Source: Semisulcospira habei | Taxonomy: Eukaryota; Mollusca; Gastropoda; Semisulcospiridae | Assembly (NCBI GenBank): GCA_036245525.1 | Contig: BTPG01000003.1 | Location: 187,403,033-187,467,032, forward strand | Direction: 5' to 3' | Length of the DNA: 64,000 bases | In this document: one piece after another, positions 1 to 10,138 of the stretch | Layout: each line of letters starts with the position of its first letter | Position numbering within the stretch: position 1 is the stretch's first letter | Made by a program: the position numbers and the translations under genes | Notes under the pieces: model-generated | Told to the model about the DNA's origin: nothing | What the model saw: only the letters and a program-made list of their open reading frames with translations | Databases searched by the model: none

Positions 1-2640
1 ACACTAGACGTCACCTAGTCTCCGTGTCCGGGATCCATAGGGCCTACTGTAGCCTGTCGGGCGTCACGGTCTCAGCCCACCTCCGTGGTCTCCTTCTAGG
101 CAGGGTTCCCGCATCACCAAGTAGCGCTGTAGCCAAAGCTTTCATCTCTCCACCGCTGACTGAAGCGAGTGGAGGCAATCCTGCCGAGGTGGCAAGGGAT
201 CCTGTGCCAAGTCGGTCCCACAGAAGAACGTCCTCGCGCGGAGCCTTCCACCGCTGTGTTATCCCAAAAGACGGGCGAACGTGGAACCTGTCACAACAGA
301 GCGTCCCTTCATATCCCGTCACCGCCAGTGATCTCCGCCAAGGAGTAGGCTGCGAGGTGGCATGCCATCCTATAGGCTGTCACTAGCTCCGTGCGTGTCC
401 TGCTCTGACGTACCGAGGCTGAAAGTCCCAGGTTTTTTCCAGACACTTGCTAAAGGAAGGCATCACCCACTCGATGAAATCCCACGTCAGCTAGGGGGAA
501 GCGAACCCCGGGAGCAGTCCTGTCCAAGCCTCTCTTCCACTTCCTCGCGTCCGAGTCTGTAGTCTGTGATGAGCTGCCGCCACCATCCACACCTCCTTTT
601 CCACCGCTAGCACGGCACCGCCCAGAAGAGACTGCCGGCGGAAGTAGATGTTCATCCTCTTTGGTCATCGGGAGTCTCAGAAAAACTCTGTTGTCTGCCG
701 CCGTCTTGCCGAGTGGTCGCCTAATGCCTCCGCTAGATCCCGAAGTCTGCGAGAGCGACATGAAGCACTGGGCCACCGGATGCGTTGGTCATCGTCGCAG
801 CCTTCCACTCAGGACGAAGCCGGCCGGAGAAATGACGCGACAAGCCGGGACGCTTCGTCCAATGAGCGGCGAATCTGCGATGTGTAGACTTAGCGCCTCC
901 TCGACCTCCAGTTCTGGATGTAGGCTACCACTGTCGAGTTGTCGGAGAGTACGCGTAATCCTGACCCATGAGACGCTGCCCCCACCCAGAGAGAGCGCGA
1001 GCCACACTGTTTTCACTCCAGCCTGTTGAAGTGTTAGACGGCTTCATCCCTCGTCCACGTACAAAGATATCCTGACTTGTGGGCCGCTGCTTCCACTCGG
1101 AGAGGATGCGAGGCACACTGCTTTCATCTCTAAACTGTTGATATGTTTGCCCGCTTGATCCCTCGTCCAATACGAGGATCCTGACTCGTGAGACGCTGCT
1201 TCCCACGGAGAGAGCGCGAGCCACCCTGCTTTCATCTGCACCCTGTTGAGGTGTTTGACGGCTTGATCCCTTGTCCAACAGCGAGGATATCTTGACCTAT
1301 GCGCCACTGCTTCCACTCGGAGAGAACGCGAAGCACACTGCTTCCATCTCCAGCCTGTTGCTGCATTTGTCCACTTGATCCCTCGTCCAATACGAGGATC
1401 CTGACCCGTGAGACGCTGCTCCCACTCGGAAGAGAGCAGGACACACTGTGTTGATGCATTAACGCTCGTTCCATAATCCAACAGGCTGAGGTCGAGTGTC
1501 GAAAGTGAGGGCGATTCCGTCCTGCCGCTGCCATCTCCATGATCCCGGCGCCGGTGTCGAGGCTGTCGTTTCCCCGAGGAAAATCGGCCCTTGAAGCTCT
1601 GGTCGGAAGAACAGCCGCTCTTGCCTCTGATGCTCGGTGTCACCGAGAGATCCCATGCTGCGCCGTACCCGAGCTTGTCCGTTGGTCGGAGAGGCGAAGA
1701 GGGAAGAAGACGTTCCCAGGCATTAGGTATCTGTAGCGCCCTTTCTCCAGTTGCTGCGGTCGCCCGACCGAACATGTAGACTTCGTCCCCGCGTGAAGCA
1801 GGTCCATGGCCACTGTGAGGGCGGAGTGTGGGTGGGTGGTTGGCACCACCTCTCGTCGGCTGCTGACCGAGTTAGTTCCTCCCAATAGGGCCTCGGACAT
1901 GGGGGATCCGCCCTGCGAGTTAGTTCTCGTCTGTGGCTCCATTCTTCGACTTGGGACCTGAAGCCTGTGTCATTCTCCATGCTCCTACGGCGTGGGGGAG
2001 GTGTCCTGGTGGTTCAATCGCGACGGGGAAGCACCTCCCGCCGGATGGCTCTAATGACTGGATGTCAGTCCTCCTATGGACAGCTTCGGTCTCCAAAACA
2101 TTTCTCAGTCCAACACGATGGGGAAGTACGTCCCGACAGTTGGTTCGGTTGACCGCACGACCATCCTCGAGGGAGGGCTCTGGTCCCAAAGCTTGTTTGT
2201 CTGAGACTCATATCTCGTCTTCCACCTTAACTGCGCGGGAACCACGCTCCATATGCCGACACAGCCTAGGGGCGAACACCATCACTGGCGTTCGAGCATG
2301 TCCCGGGCCTCTATGAGGCGGGGTGGAGTGTCTTTCATGCGTTCTGTGTCTCACATGAATGAATTTCTCGCCCTCCGTTTACTGTGAGATGCCTGAGCTC
2401 CATGCACTCATACCTTGGGGACGAATCCCGTAGTGAGCGTCCGTGCATATCCGGGGCCTTTACGAGGCGGGGTGGAGCTCTTGTGTCCATTCTGTGGCTA
2501 TCTTTTCCTGTTCCTCCCTGAGAGGTGCGTTGTAGACGCGGCCCGGTGATGGCGCTGGACGGCCTAAGGCTGGCGGGCACTTGCCTCTCAGGGGGGAGGG
2601 GGTCCCCCGCTTGGGCTCTCTCTCGCTCTGTCTCTCACCG
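1..2640 (-). mobile_element. Degraded DIRS/tyrosine-recombinase-type retroelement, RNase H region
   Basis: Read on the minus strand, positions ~905-960 encode VLSDNSTVVAYIQ. This is the RNase H signature seen in DIRS/Ngaro-type and some Ty3-type retroelements, where a [R/S]DN-TVVAYI block follows an HIN-LE-KAV block. Translations of the adjacent tandem units contain the related strings AGKHINSLEMKAV and AVKHLNRVQMKA. Reading frames break repeatedly and no intact reverse transcriptase, recombinase or gag could be found, so this is a fossil. The left end leaves the window. The right side gives way near 2640 to an unrelated interspersed repeat. Base composition is GC-richer than the flanks. Retroelement origin is fairly safe; the DIRS assignment rather than Ty3 is inference. 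Confidence 0.55.
955..1450. repeat. Tandem array, 110-bp monomers in 220-bp dimers
   Basis: The landmark (c)ctgac(c/t) followed by ..acgctgct recurs at about 960, 1071, 1180, 1291 and 1400, a spacing of 111, 109, 111 and 109 bp. Units 1, 3 and 5 carry GTGAGACGCTGC; units 2 and 4 carry a gatatc start and variants ggccgctgc or cgccactgc. The array is therefore a two-monomer higher-order repeat. It sits inside the RNase H region of the retroelement; 110 and 220 are not multiples of three, so it cannot preserve the coding frame. Confidence 0.85.
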
Positions 2641-3050
2641 GCAAATTTGATTGAAAATTTCCCAAAAATGCCAGTAAAAATGGAAACTGAAACCCAAATA
2701 ACCATTTTTTACACATTTGACAAGTCTTGTGAACACCAACCGTTACAAGCAGTATTCCAAATATGTATGCATATGAAGCTCTTACCATCAGGTATCTCTG
2801 TACCAAGTTTGGCTCTGAAGTTTAAAGTAGTATTTGAGGGGGGAAAAAACATGTTTTGAAAAAAAAAATGGCTATTTTTGGACATAATGCTGGCAGAATA
2901 TGACAGTTTTGACATATTTATTGACCCTGTGACCCTGACCTTCAAAGAGGTCACTTAAGTTGATATGCTTAGAGGTTTGCCATGAGGTATCCTTGGGCCA
3001 AGTTTGAAGTTCTTGGCTTGAATAGTCTCCAAGAAAATGCTAACGTTAAC
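2641..3050 (+). repeat. Interspersed repeat R (about 410 bp)
   Basis: Contains the landmarks CTTACCATCAGGTATCTC, accaagtttgg, TGACCTTCAAAGAGGTCA and CCTTGGGCCAAGTTTGAA, which recur at 13991-14155, 21820-22300, 43325-43865 and 63865-63958. Each copy is built of one to three degenerate units of about 140-165 bp. It ends at aatgctaacgTTAA, where a TTAA palindrome element begins. No coding capacity was seen. Confidence 0.8.
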
Positions 3051-3200
3051 CCATAAATACCTGACATGCCGCGACAGGTGTGGATCAACCATGATTGTTC
3101 ATGGGTGGTGTCAGAATAGCTTGGCTATTCTGACACTACCCTTAAGCTATCATGGTCAGTCTGTCAGAACTGTGATGTGGTCCTCAAAGGATAGTGAAAC
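3046..3200. mobile_element. TTAA palindrome MITE, family A (right end unclear)
   Basis: Starts TTAACCCATAAATACCTGA, then forms a hairpin around 3089-3163 (gggtggtgtcagaatagct pairing with agctattctgacactaccc). The TTAA lies exactly in the aacgTTAA motif of repeat R, which in intact R copies reads aacgttaaagtttaccac. Confidence 0.65.
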
Positions 3201-3470
3201 AAGATGAGGATTTCAATCCAAAGTCTACCATCTTGTTTGGAGCTCACATGCGTTTTTCTTTTCAAAACATTCAGAGTTGTTCATATTTTAAACTCATTCG
3301 AGATGTGCCACCTCCGGATACGCGGCATAAACTTAGCCTTCTGATCCATTTCCCTCCTCTCTAAACCAATCTCTGATCAACATACATGCCGACGCACACA
3401 AATAAAGACGGACATATGGCACTTCCCGCCATTAGTACGCTCTGTGGGTTTGTGTAGTGACAGGAATTCT
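3200..3470 (-). repeat. Unclassified repeat Q, inverted copy of 33600-33950
   Basis: Blocks such as aataaagacggaca, cacttcccgccattagtac and gagttgttcatat match the reverse complement of 33600-33950. A small family G palindrome (actcattcgagatgtgcc to gcggcataaac, ~3291-3332) interrupts it and is absent from the other copy. No protein signal. Confidence 0.65.
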
Positions 3471-4669
3471 GAAGAATAATAGCACGAACAGCAAAATGAT
3501 GTCACTATAAGCTTGATGTCATGGCTTCGCTAGTCTCACGCCACTGTGTACACAGTGATACATTTGATGTTTCACGTCACTCATCCAAAAGGTATGCAGC
3601 TTCTTCCAGGGCTGACTGTTTTCTTCCACACAGCCTCTGCTAGGGCCGACTGTTTGATGGGAGTATATACTGGATCCAAAACTTGCAAAAAATTAGTTAT
3701 TATTTAAAAAGTTGAAGAGGTACCGACAGTGCTGGATTACGAACTCATCCAATGTCTATTTCAAGGTTAGCTATCCAAAATTCAAAGTGAGTAAAACGAA
3801 AATTATGGACTCAAATGTGGGTCAACTGACTTTCTATAAGCGGTCTTCCTAAATCAAACTGTCAGAGAGCCAGAGAGAGAGAGTTTTTCTTTGTGTAAAT
3901 TCATGTATAACAATGACGTGTGTGGTGCTCTGCGTCAGTTCATCAACAACGTATAACAACAGCAACAATGTATAATGTGGCTAGCGCTTTTACATCATCA
4001 TCACTGTCAAAAGTCGAGAATTCTTCATGTCAACATTTCTTTCTGCGATGAATTATGTTTTACCAAAAAATTGAATAGATACAAAGCTGGTTAACAAACT
4101 CATCCAATATCTTTCTCGAAGCTAGCTGTATTCAAAATTTCAAATGAATATATCACAAATTACGGAACTCAAATGCGGGTAAACCGACTTTGTATAAATG
4201 GCAGTTTTTCTTTTTAATGAGTAATCCAACCTAAAAATGCAGAAAAGTACTCCTAGATACATTCTGAATGAAACATGTCCTAAATTTCCAGACTTGTACG
4301 TACACAGACACAGAAACATAGAAACTTGTGTGTACATACACGGCGTTTCCCGCCAAATGTGCATTCAACGGGGCGGTTCGGCATAGTTAAGCATGACCTA
4401 ATTTTTATCATGTTACTTCACTGTCAGTCTGATGTGTGCCCACCTATGTTCGTCATTTCCATGCTACGGAACATGCTCCAAGCAGTTTTTAATACAGTAG
4501 ACAAACAAAGTTATTTCACCCTCAGGATGTAAAGAGTTAAAGTTTATCACAGACAACAGGTGCAGGACATCAGACAGATCACAGACAGACTTCCACTGCA
4601 AAAACGACCAATACAAAGACTCACGTTTGCTATCGCACATGAGCAAAAAAGAAGCTGTCTAGACTGTAC
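3470..4669. other. Intronic or downstream sequence with one dispersed direct repeat
   Basis: No exon was recognised here, although the next exon of the minus-strand ABCA-like gene would be expected downstream of 4670; it probably lies outside the window. Two imperfect direct copies of about 130 bp (3707-3850 and 4075-4205) share aactcatccaat.tct, ttcaaa and aaccgacttt.tataa. Confidence 0.5.
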
Positions 4670-4926
4670 CTTGAGCTGACGTTCCTTTTCATACACGATG
4701 TTCTTGCTCATGATAATGACGCTGAGGATGAAGGACAGCATGAGGATGACAGGGAAATTCTGCTGTAAAACTTGCGTCATGGCGTCATTGATATATGGCG
4801 GAAAAGGAATGCGGGTGATCGACCACTTGGTTGCGTTGAAAGTGGAGGCTGCTGATGCGTCCCACGTGTTGATCAAAGCTTCGTCAATTATGCGCTGAGT
4901 GAATATGAAACTCCGGTTGTAGTACA
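4670..4926 (-). CDS. ABCA-type ABC transporter exon: end of extracellular loop and second membrane segment
   Basis: Minus-strand exon with acceptor cttttgcag and donor AAG|gtacag. It enters in phase 1 and leaves in phase 0 (2 nt + 85 codons). The product ends with PFPPYINDAMTQVLQQNFP, then a hydrophobic helix (VILMLSFILSVIIM), then IVYEKERQLK. In ABCA half-transporter domains a P-PPY-DDAF motif precedes a membrane helix and a VYEKE-RLKE segment, so the match is diagnostic. The family flips or exports lipids across membranes using two membrane domains and two ATPase domains; only the beginning of the first membrane domain lies in this window. Upstream it joins 5362-5598 with matching phase. 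The next coding exon is not visible. Confidence 0.88.
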
Positions 4927-4966
4927 CTGCAAAAGATAAGAATTCTTTCACTTTCAATACATATTA

Positions 4967-5096
4967 TACTGACGAGCAAAAGAAATGCAGCATTACTGGA
5001 ATCATCGGAAACACTAAAGTGTTTCTGATGATCATCGGAAACACTAAAGTGTTTCTGATGATTCCAAAAATGTTACATTTCTTTTGCTCGTGAGTA
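4967..5096. mobile_element. TA-flanked palindromic MITE, family E
   Basis: The ends are inverted copies, TACTGACGAGCAAAAGAAAT and TACTCACGAGCAAAAGAAAT, flanked by TA on both sides (4965-4966 and 5097-5098). The centre repeats ATCATCGGAAACACTAAAG twice in direct orientation. The TA target and simple inverted ends suggest a Tc1/mariner-mobilised non-autonomous element. A second copy is at 63653-63749. It lies just 40 bp from the acceptor of the ABCA-like exon. Confidence 0.8.
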
Positions 5097-5361
5097 TACA
5101 TGCATAATGTTGGCAGTGAATCAGACTTCAGAGTTCAAGAGTAGTGTCTGATTAGCTTAGTACTCACAGAACACTGTCAGAGAGAAGAATTCTACTGCTC
5201 TCCATTTAGAATTCATGAGGATAATATGCCTTTAGAATTCACAGATAGTGCCTGATTATCTTCACACAGGATCTTTGGTATGAGCTATTAGCCGTACCAA
5301 AAAAAACCAACGAAGAACCAATATCACTAAATGAGAGAAAAATATATCGATCTGTACTCAC

Positions 5362-5598
5362 AGTCATCGGCATCGTCCCTGGGACTTAGCACTTGATAAA
5401 AGGAGAAGATTCTGACGGTGTTCCACTTGTCCTTGTCTTGTGTACGAGGCCGCAGCTTGTAGGTCACCTTTGCTGGAAGGGTAGTGGCTGTATCTATGTC
5501 TTTGAAAATGACGGAGAATGGGAACCTTGCCGATTCGGCACTGTTTAGTCGGTACCATTTCACAAGTTCATCTTCAGATTTAAAGCCAAGTCCACTCA
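5362..5598 (-). CDS. ABCA-type ABC transporter exon: extracellular loop
   Basis: Minus-strand exon, acceptor tttacttgcag and donor GACT|gtgagt, phase 1 in and phase 1 out (2 nt + 78 codons + 1 nt). The peptide begins VSGLGFKSEDELVKWYRLN and continues through VIFKDIDTATTLPAKVTYKL. ABCA proteins have in this region a G-F-SE-D---Y segment and a VIF segment of the large first extracellular loop. The first codon is completed by the G left over at the end of exon 7315-7498 (giving Val), and the last base joins exon 4670-4926 to give Leu-Tyr-Tyr. These joins leave one open frame across three exons, which is strong evidence for the gene model. Confidence 0.88.
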
Positions 5599-5727
5599 CT
5601 GCAAGTAAAATTACACACTGTTCATATTTCAATCCAAAATTTAATAAATTGTGTTGTAACTGTCCTTTAGAAGTGTGTTTACTTTCTTTGTTGGTACTTT
5701 CTTTGCATTTGGCAGTCATCTTTTCAG

Positions 5728-5991
5728 TCAAGCATCATGCCAGAATAGCTTGGCACCTAGAGGCATCAAACCCTCATCATTCAGAATACACTAGTGTGTG
5801 AAATAAGTTTGACTAAAATAGTTCAAGGGTGGTGCCAGAATAGCTTGCACGCCTCTAGGCGCCAAGCTATTCTGGCACCACCTTTGAACTAAGGCCATTG
5901 GTCTATATCCTTATATGTAAGTATTATAATGTAGTTTGAATATGGCAGTGTACATATTTGAAGCTTTTAGCCTCAGTATGATATGGGTTAA
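5728..5991. mobile_element. TTAA palindrome MITE, family A2, next to a family A half-element
   Basis: A half hairpin (gccagaatagcttggc, ~5738-5755) is followed by a second element from ~5768 (aaccctcatcattcagaat) to the TTAA at 5988-5991. The central hairpin is 5819-5890, gttcaagggtggtgccagaa pairing with ttctggcaccacctttgaac. Flank text (acactagtgtgtgaaataag ... ttagcctcagtat) matches the complete copy at 45631-45851. Confidence 0.75.
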
Positions 5992-6051
5992 ATTATGGAT
6001 AACCTCAAGGTTTTAGTGCTGTTAGGGTCAAGTATGGTTAACATGTAAAGT

Positions 6052-6120
6052 GTGCACATACACACACACAGAGTCCCCCCGCCCCCCCCCCCCCCCCCCT
6101 CCAAACACACACACACCTCA
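6052..6120. repeat. (CA)n and poly-C low-complexity tract
   Basis: Short CA microsatellite followed by an almost uninterrupted run of C and further CA repeats. Confidence 0.9.
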
Positions 6121-6159
6121 CCCCAATCTGTTTTACCCAATTCAATGCTGAGAAAATTT

Positions 6160-6275
6160 GAACACCACCCAATTGCAAGAGGTATAGATCCTCATGAGCA
6201 CCCGCAGTTGCGAGGTCTCATAAGCTGTGCCTCCTGCTGACACAACTTTGAATCTGTGTTTCTTGGGACAGACAG
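6160..6275. mobile_element. Palindrome MITE, family C (partial)
   Basis: Hairpin gcaagaggtatagatcctca ... cataagctgtgcctcctgc, followed by the family flank tgtgtttcttgg. The complete form is seen at 22965-23180. Confidence 0.65.
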
Positions 6276-6354
6276 GGTCTTCTCGTGTTGATTTGACAAA
6301 CATTGCACAAACACAGTCTGTGTCAACCCACGCTAAACAGGTTAAGCATAATTG

Positions 6355-6425
6355 TAAACAAACCAAGGGGAATCACACAGCGCTGGACAGACAAACAGTT
6401 AGATCCCCTGCCCCCGCCTATCAGG
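6355..6425. repeat. Half of palindrome family I
   Basis: caaggggaatcacacagcg ... cagttagatcccctgccccc matches one arm of the complete palindrome at 15476-15597. 6545-6590 also matches its flank (gctagcctcacctatctgg). Confidence 0.65.
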
Positions 6426-6678
6426 CACCCAATCGCCAGCCCACAGAGATATACGCAGGTATAGAATAAGACGATCATTTGCATCCTCAAAAAGAATGCA
6501 TCAGGTCTCTTATATAACCCATGTCTTTCTCCAGAACTTAGGAAGTAGGCAGCGCTAGCGCTAGCCTCACCTATCTGGTTTGTGAGAGGTTAAGCATAAA
6601 TTTGTCTGGTCATGGTTGTCAGACTCCCCAATCCATGACAGAACTTGGGTCTCTTAGTATTTGATTACATGTAGATCC

Positions 6679-6779
6679 AGCTGTAAATCAGTGAAGAGGG
6701 TTGGGTTGAAGTGGGGTTGCTGTCTAAATGGCAACTCAAAATTCCCAACTTCACCCCAACCCTCTTCATTGATTTACAA
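6679..6779. repeat. Unassigned inverted repeat (about 36-bp arms)
   Basis: tgtaaatcagtgaagagggt tgggttgaagtggggttg pairs with caacttcaccccaaccctct tcattgatttaca across a ~25-bp loop. It was not matched to another family in the window. Confidence 0.75.
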
Positions 6780-6793
6780 CCTGATTTTTCTGC

Positions 6794-6999
6794 CTAACCC
6801 TTTTCATCCTGATGCACTACTGCTTGAAATTAGTTTGACGATGATAGTTCAAGGGGGGAGCTAAAATAGCTTGAGGCGCCAAGCTATTCTGGCACCACCC
6901 TTGAACTAAAATGGTTGATCTTTCTCCTAATCTGTTACGTAGCCTCCATAGTACAATAAGCAGATTTTTAAAAATCAGTCTCCGGATGTAATGGGTTAA
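6794..6999. mobile_element. TTAA palindrome MITE, family A
   Basis: Left end taacccttttcatcctgatg, right end ggatgtaatgggTTAA. The central hairpin 6847-6906 has one eroded arm (ggggggagctaaaatagctt) and one intact arm (ctattctggcaccaccctt). Confidence 0.8.
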
Positions 7000-7064
7000 A
7001 TAAAACGTTTTAGAAGAAAACTGGGGTTCAGACCTATGTCAAAAGCATTCAACATTAACCCATT

Positions 7065-7258
7065 TCACCCTGATGCCTTACAACACGTGATGGATCAACC
7101 ATGATAATTCAAGGGTAGTGCCAGATTAGCTTGGCGCCACCAGATGCCAAGCATATCTGGCACTACCCCTGAATTATCATGGTCGATCCATTTCCAGCTG
7201 CTGGTACTTAGTGGTTAGGTTACACTTCCAAAATTTGGGAAATGCGCCGTGAGGTTAA
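7065..7258. mobile_element. TTAA palindrome MITE, family B
   Basis: TTAACCCATTTCACCCTGATG at the left, gtgaggTTAA at the right, central hairpin aattcaagggtagtgccaga with tctggcactacccctgaatt. It lies 57 bp below the ABCA exon at 7315-7498, inside the intron. Confidence 0.85.
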
Positions 7259-7314
7259 ATGTCCTACCTTGTCATGAGCAATGTTGACTCTACATGTATC
7301 AGTGTCACCCTCAC

Positions 7315-7498
7315 CTTTCAATCCATAACTTCCAAAAAGTGCATCTGCCTTGACCATTACATCGTTGACCACCTGGGAGGTGTTGGGAGCGTACAAAATG
7401 TGGGTCTCATTCCCAATAAGCTGTCTCCATGCTGATCTGTTTTCCAAGCTGAGCGGTGCCCACATAGTGGGGTTGCTGACCTCCGTCACAACTACAAT
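7315..7498 (-). CDS. ABCA-type ABC transporter exon: start of the large extracellular loop
   Basis: Minus-strand exon, acceptor ctctattccag and donor TTGAAAG|gtgagg, phase 0 in and phase 1 out (61 codons + 1 nt). The peptide starts IVVVTEVSNPTMWAPLSL and contains HILYAPNTSQVVNDVM. ABCA family members have a conserved (V/L)-YAPN segment at this place, just after the first membrane helix. The exon follows 14540-14734, whose last residues LVVRQ end the first helix, so the join is biologically sensible. A second in-frame donor-like AAG|gtagga exists 48 nt further on, but only the first donor gives the phase needed by the next exon. Confidence 0.88.
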
Positions 7499-7554
7499 CT
7501 GGAATAGAGCAACAACAAAAAACGAGAATTAAATATAGCAGTTAATGTGCTAGT

Positions 7555-7640
7555 CTGAGTTAGTTATTAGTTATTTGGGTTTAACACCGAGCAGGCAACT
7601 AAGGCCATCTCACGGCAGCGTGCTGGTCTGAGGCAGTTCA
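7555..7640 (-). repeat. SINE S3 3' fragment
   Basis: agttattagttatttgggtttaac and gccatctcacgg match the reverse complement of 26770-26832 and resemble 45205-45250. GTTAAACCCCAATAACTAAC is a tail typical of molluscan SINE-like repeats. Confidence 0.55.
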
Positions 7641-7705
7641 CGAGCTGTGACACGATCCTGAACTGAAATGTAATCTTCCTATACAAACTTCCAAATTTGG
7701 GATTG

Positions 7706-7917
7706 TTAACCCATTCAGTCCTGATGCACTACAGAAGGAGATGGGTCAACCATGATAATTCAAGGGTAGTGCCAGATAAGCTTGGCACCTGTCAGTGCCA
7801 AACTAATCTGGCACTACCCTTGAATTATCATGGTTGATCCATCTCCTGCAACAGGTTCATAGTCGTTAGATGATCCTTCCAAAATTTGGGAAATATGTGA
7901 ATCGGGCTGAATAAATT
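7706..7917. mobile_element. TTAA palindrome MITE, family B
   Basis: TTAACCCATTCAGTCCTGATG start; central hairpin aattcaagggtagtgccaga pairs with tctggcactacccttgaatt; right end cgggctgaataaatt has an eroded TTAA. Confidence 0.8.
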
Positions 7918-7928
7918 CATCGTGCATG

Positions 7929-8175
7929 TTAACACTTTAGCTGTTGATAGTACATTTTGTCAACTCTTTGGCTGTCGGTAGAGCTTCTTGTCAAGGTGAT
8001 TCCTGCAGGAGTCACCTCAACAAGTAGCACTACTGACAGCCAAATGGTTGCCTCGACAAAGTGGCTACTGACAGCCAAAGGGTTAGCCCTCTGTATGTTG
8101 GCAGCAGTTTTTGTCGTGATGATTCCTACAGGAATCATCATGACAAAAAACCCTACCGGCACACAAAGGGTTCAA
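7929..8175. mobile_element. Palindrome MITE family D, nested or duplicated
   Basis: Begins TTAACACTTTAGCTGTTGAT. Two palindromes follow, one around gtgattcctgcaggagtcac and one around gatgattcctacaggaatca. The motif ctgacagccaaa appears at each arm end. The simple form is seen at 31355-31441 and a partly duplicated form at 48850-48971. Confidence 0.7.
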
Positions 8176-8633
8176 TGCGACATGATTCTGCCGCACAACA
8201 CTCCATCGTATCAAGGACTGACGTCACCAAAACTCTACATTAAATTTTAGACAATGTGTTTAGATATATACTAATGGTCAAACTTAAGGGCCACCATGCT
8301 TTTTTGTGTCATTGTTTATCGTCGCAATTACGCTAATAAAATACAATGTTCTTTCGATCCAAATGGGTTCAAAGTTGACCTTAGACAGTCCACTGTACAG
8401 GGAACAAAAAAACAACAATTTATCAATTTCCACGAACATGTCAAATGCACTTGAAACATCGTCAGTTTTTGTGAAAAGCTGTGCGATACTGGCAAGCATA
8501 CCAAAGGCATGCAGATGGAAAAACTCAGTAAAGTCACGATGCACTTGCTAAAGGGGTCAGTCGTGAACACTGAGCACTTCTGTTTCGCTACAAATACCGG
8601 TACAGTAGGGGCATAATTGTCACTTTCCTAACC

Positions 8634-9662
8634 ATGCCACCACGACGAAGCCTAACACCAGTAGATCAAGGCCGGGCACTAGCATGGCTGCATGATGGAA
8701 TTTCCGGACGAGAAGTTGGGAGACGTCTTGGGGTGTCCCATTCAGTGATCCAGAGGCTGCTGGCATGATTCCATGAAACTGGAAGGGCAGAACGACGACC
8801 CTGCTCAGAACGCCCGCGCTGCACCAGCAGAAGGGAGGACAGATACCTCTGTGTGGCAGCTCTGTGTGACCGAACTGTCACGTCAACCACTCTGCAACGA
8901 CAACTGATGCAAGTTGCAAATGTTAACGTCAGCAGCACAGTCTGCCGACGTTTGTGCGAAATTGGCCTGGCTTCATGCAGAGCAGCAGTGAGAATACCCC
9001 TCACTTCAGCTCATCGCAGAGCCTGGGTTGCCTGGTGTCGTCAACATGTGAGGTGGAACAGACTCCAGTGGACTCAGGTTCTGTTTACTGATGAGTCACG
9101 GATCACTGTCTTCTTCAACGACTGCAGGGTGAGGGTCTGGAGACGCCAGGGCGAGCGATTCATAGATGGATGCGTCCAAGAGGTGGATCGCTACGGAGGA
9201 GGCTCAGTCATGGTCTGGGCAGGCTTCACCAGGGAAGGTAGAACCCCCCTCGACGTCATCCAAGGCATCCTGACTGGACTGCGTTATCGAGACGAGATTG
9301 TGCAGCCCCTCATCCAGCCAGCTCTCCAAGCCATAGGCGACAATACTGTTCTGCAGGACAACAACGCTCGACCTCATCGTGCCCGTGTGGTGGATGAGTA
9401 CCTTGAGCAACGGGGCATCATGAGGATGGAGTGGCAAGCTCGTTCACCTGATCTGGCTCCCACCGGGCACCTCTGGGACGTGCTGGGGCAACGTGTAGTC
9501 AGCAGCCACCCCGCACCTCAAGGCGCCCCCCAGCTGACTCAGTTCCTGCATCAAGAGTGGGAAGCGATCCCACAACATGTTCTCCGAACCCTGGTGAACT
9601 CCATGTGTCAATGCTACATTGAATGCTTGGCTGCAAATGGTGGGCATGACACTCACTACTGA
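8634..9662 (+). pseudogene. Tc1/mariner DDE transposase, inactive
   Basis: One frame from ATG at 8634 to the stop after 9662 (about 342 codons, near the usual ~340). The N-terminal helix-turn-helix is recognisable (GREVGRRLGVSHSVIQR), as is a paired-like second half. Codon 45 is TGA (8766-8768), in the helix-turn-helix linker. In the catalytic core the first aspartate is present (LFTDESR). The second block reads LQDNNARPH where relatives usually have DDNARPH, and the third reads SPDLAPTGHLWD where relatives have PIEHLWD. Two catalytic positions (Asp to Asn, Glu to Gly) therefore appear lost. The element can no longer transpose itself, although its TIRs could still be used in trans. Confidence 0.9.
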
Positions 9663-9786
9663 CTGGATCAGTCAGTGACTATATCATTTTTCGTACCTGC
9701 CGTTGCTAAAACTACGACTAAGTACAAAATATACATAAAACAGGGACATCAAAGCACAGTGATACAAAATATACGGTCCACAAAAA

Positions 9787-9865
9787 CAAACACACGCATG
9801 CACTCACAAATGCACACACACGCGCGCGTGTGCACACACACACACATGCATACACACACACATAT
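9787..9865. repeat. (CA)n microsatellite inside the Tc1 element
   Basis: cacacgcatgcactcac... and a longer run of CA repeats between the transposase stop and the right TIR. Confidence 0.9.
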
Positions 9866-10138
9866 GAGGGGTGGGTGAACATTCTAATGTACTGCTGTTG
9901 TTATAATTGCTTGATTTACTCAAAACTTAAATGAAATTGTTACTGAATAAATTAGCAAAGTACTGACTCCAAGTATTGTTACATCATTTGTGTGGTGTTG
10001 TCGGTGCGTCTTCGATAAAAAGTGGCCCTTAAGTCTTGACCATTAGTATATATCTATACATCTAATCTCTGGACACACAGAGCAGAGCAGATATCCAGAG
10101 TTTATGTCATGGCAAGCAAAACAGTTTCCAAAAGTACC

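Larger units (their letters stand above)
8271..10046 (+). mobile_element. Tc1/mariner transposon, 1776 bp
   Basis: Terminal inverted repeats start CTAATGGTCAA and continue (a/ga)CTTAAGGGCCAC on both sides. TA dinucleotides at 8269-8270 and 10047-10048 are the expected target duplication. The interior holds one transposase reading frame on the plus strand. A CA/TG microsatellite (9787-9865) lies between the gene and the right end. Confidence 0.92.

Noticed and set aside
44..386. Open frames at the left edge on both strands
   Set aside because: They lie within the decayed retroelement and match no domain. No gene is claimed.
7247..7266. Alternative donor extending exon 7315-7498 downward (AAG|gtagga)
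   Set aside because: It would end in phase 1 only with a different residue count and insert a Gly/Asp-rich stretch; the first donor already gives the phase and the Val codon required by the next exon. It could still be a minor isoform.
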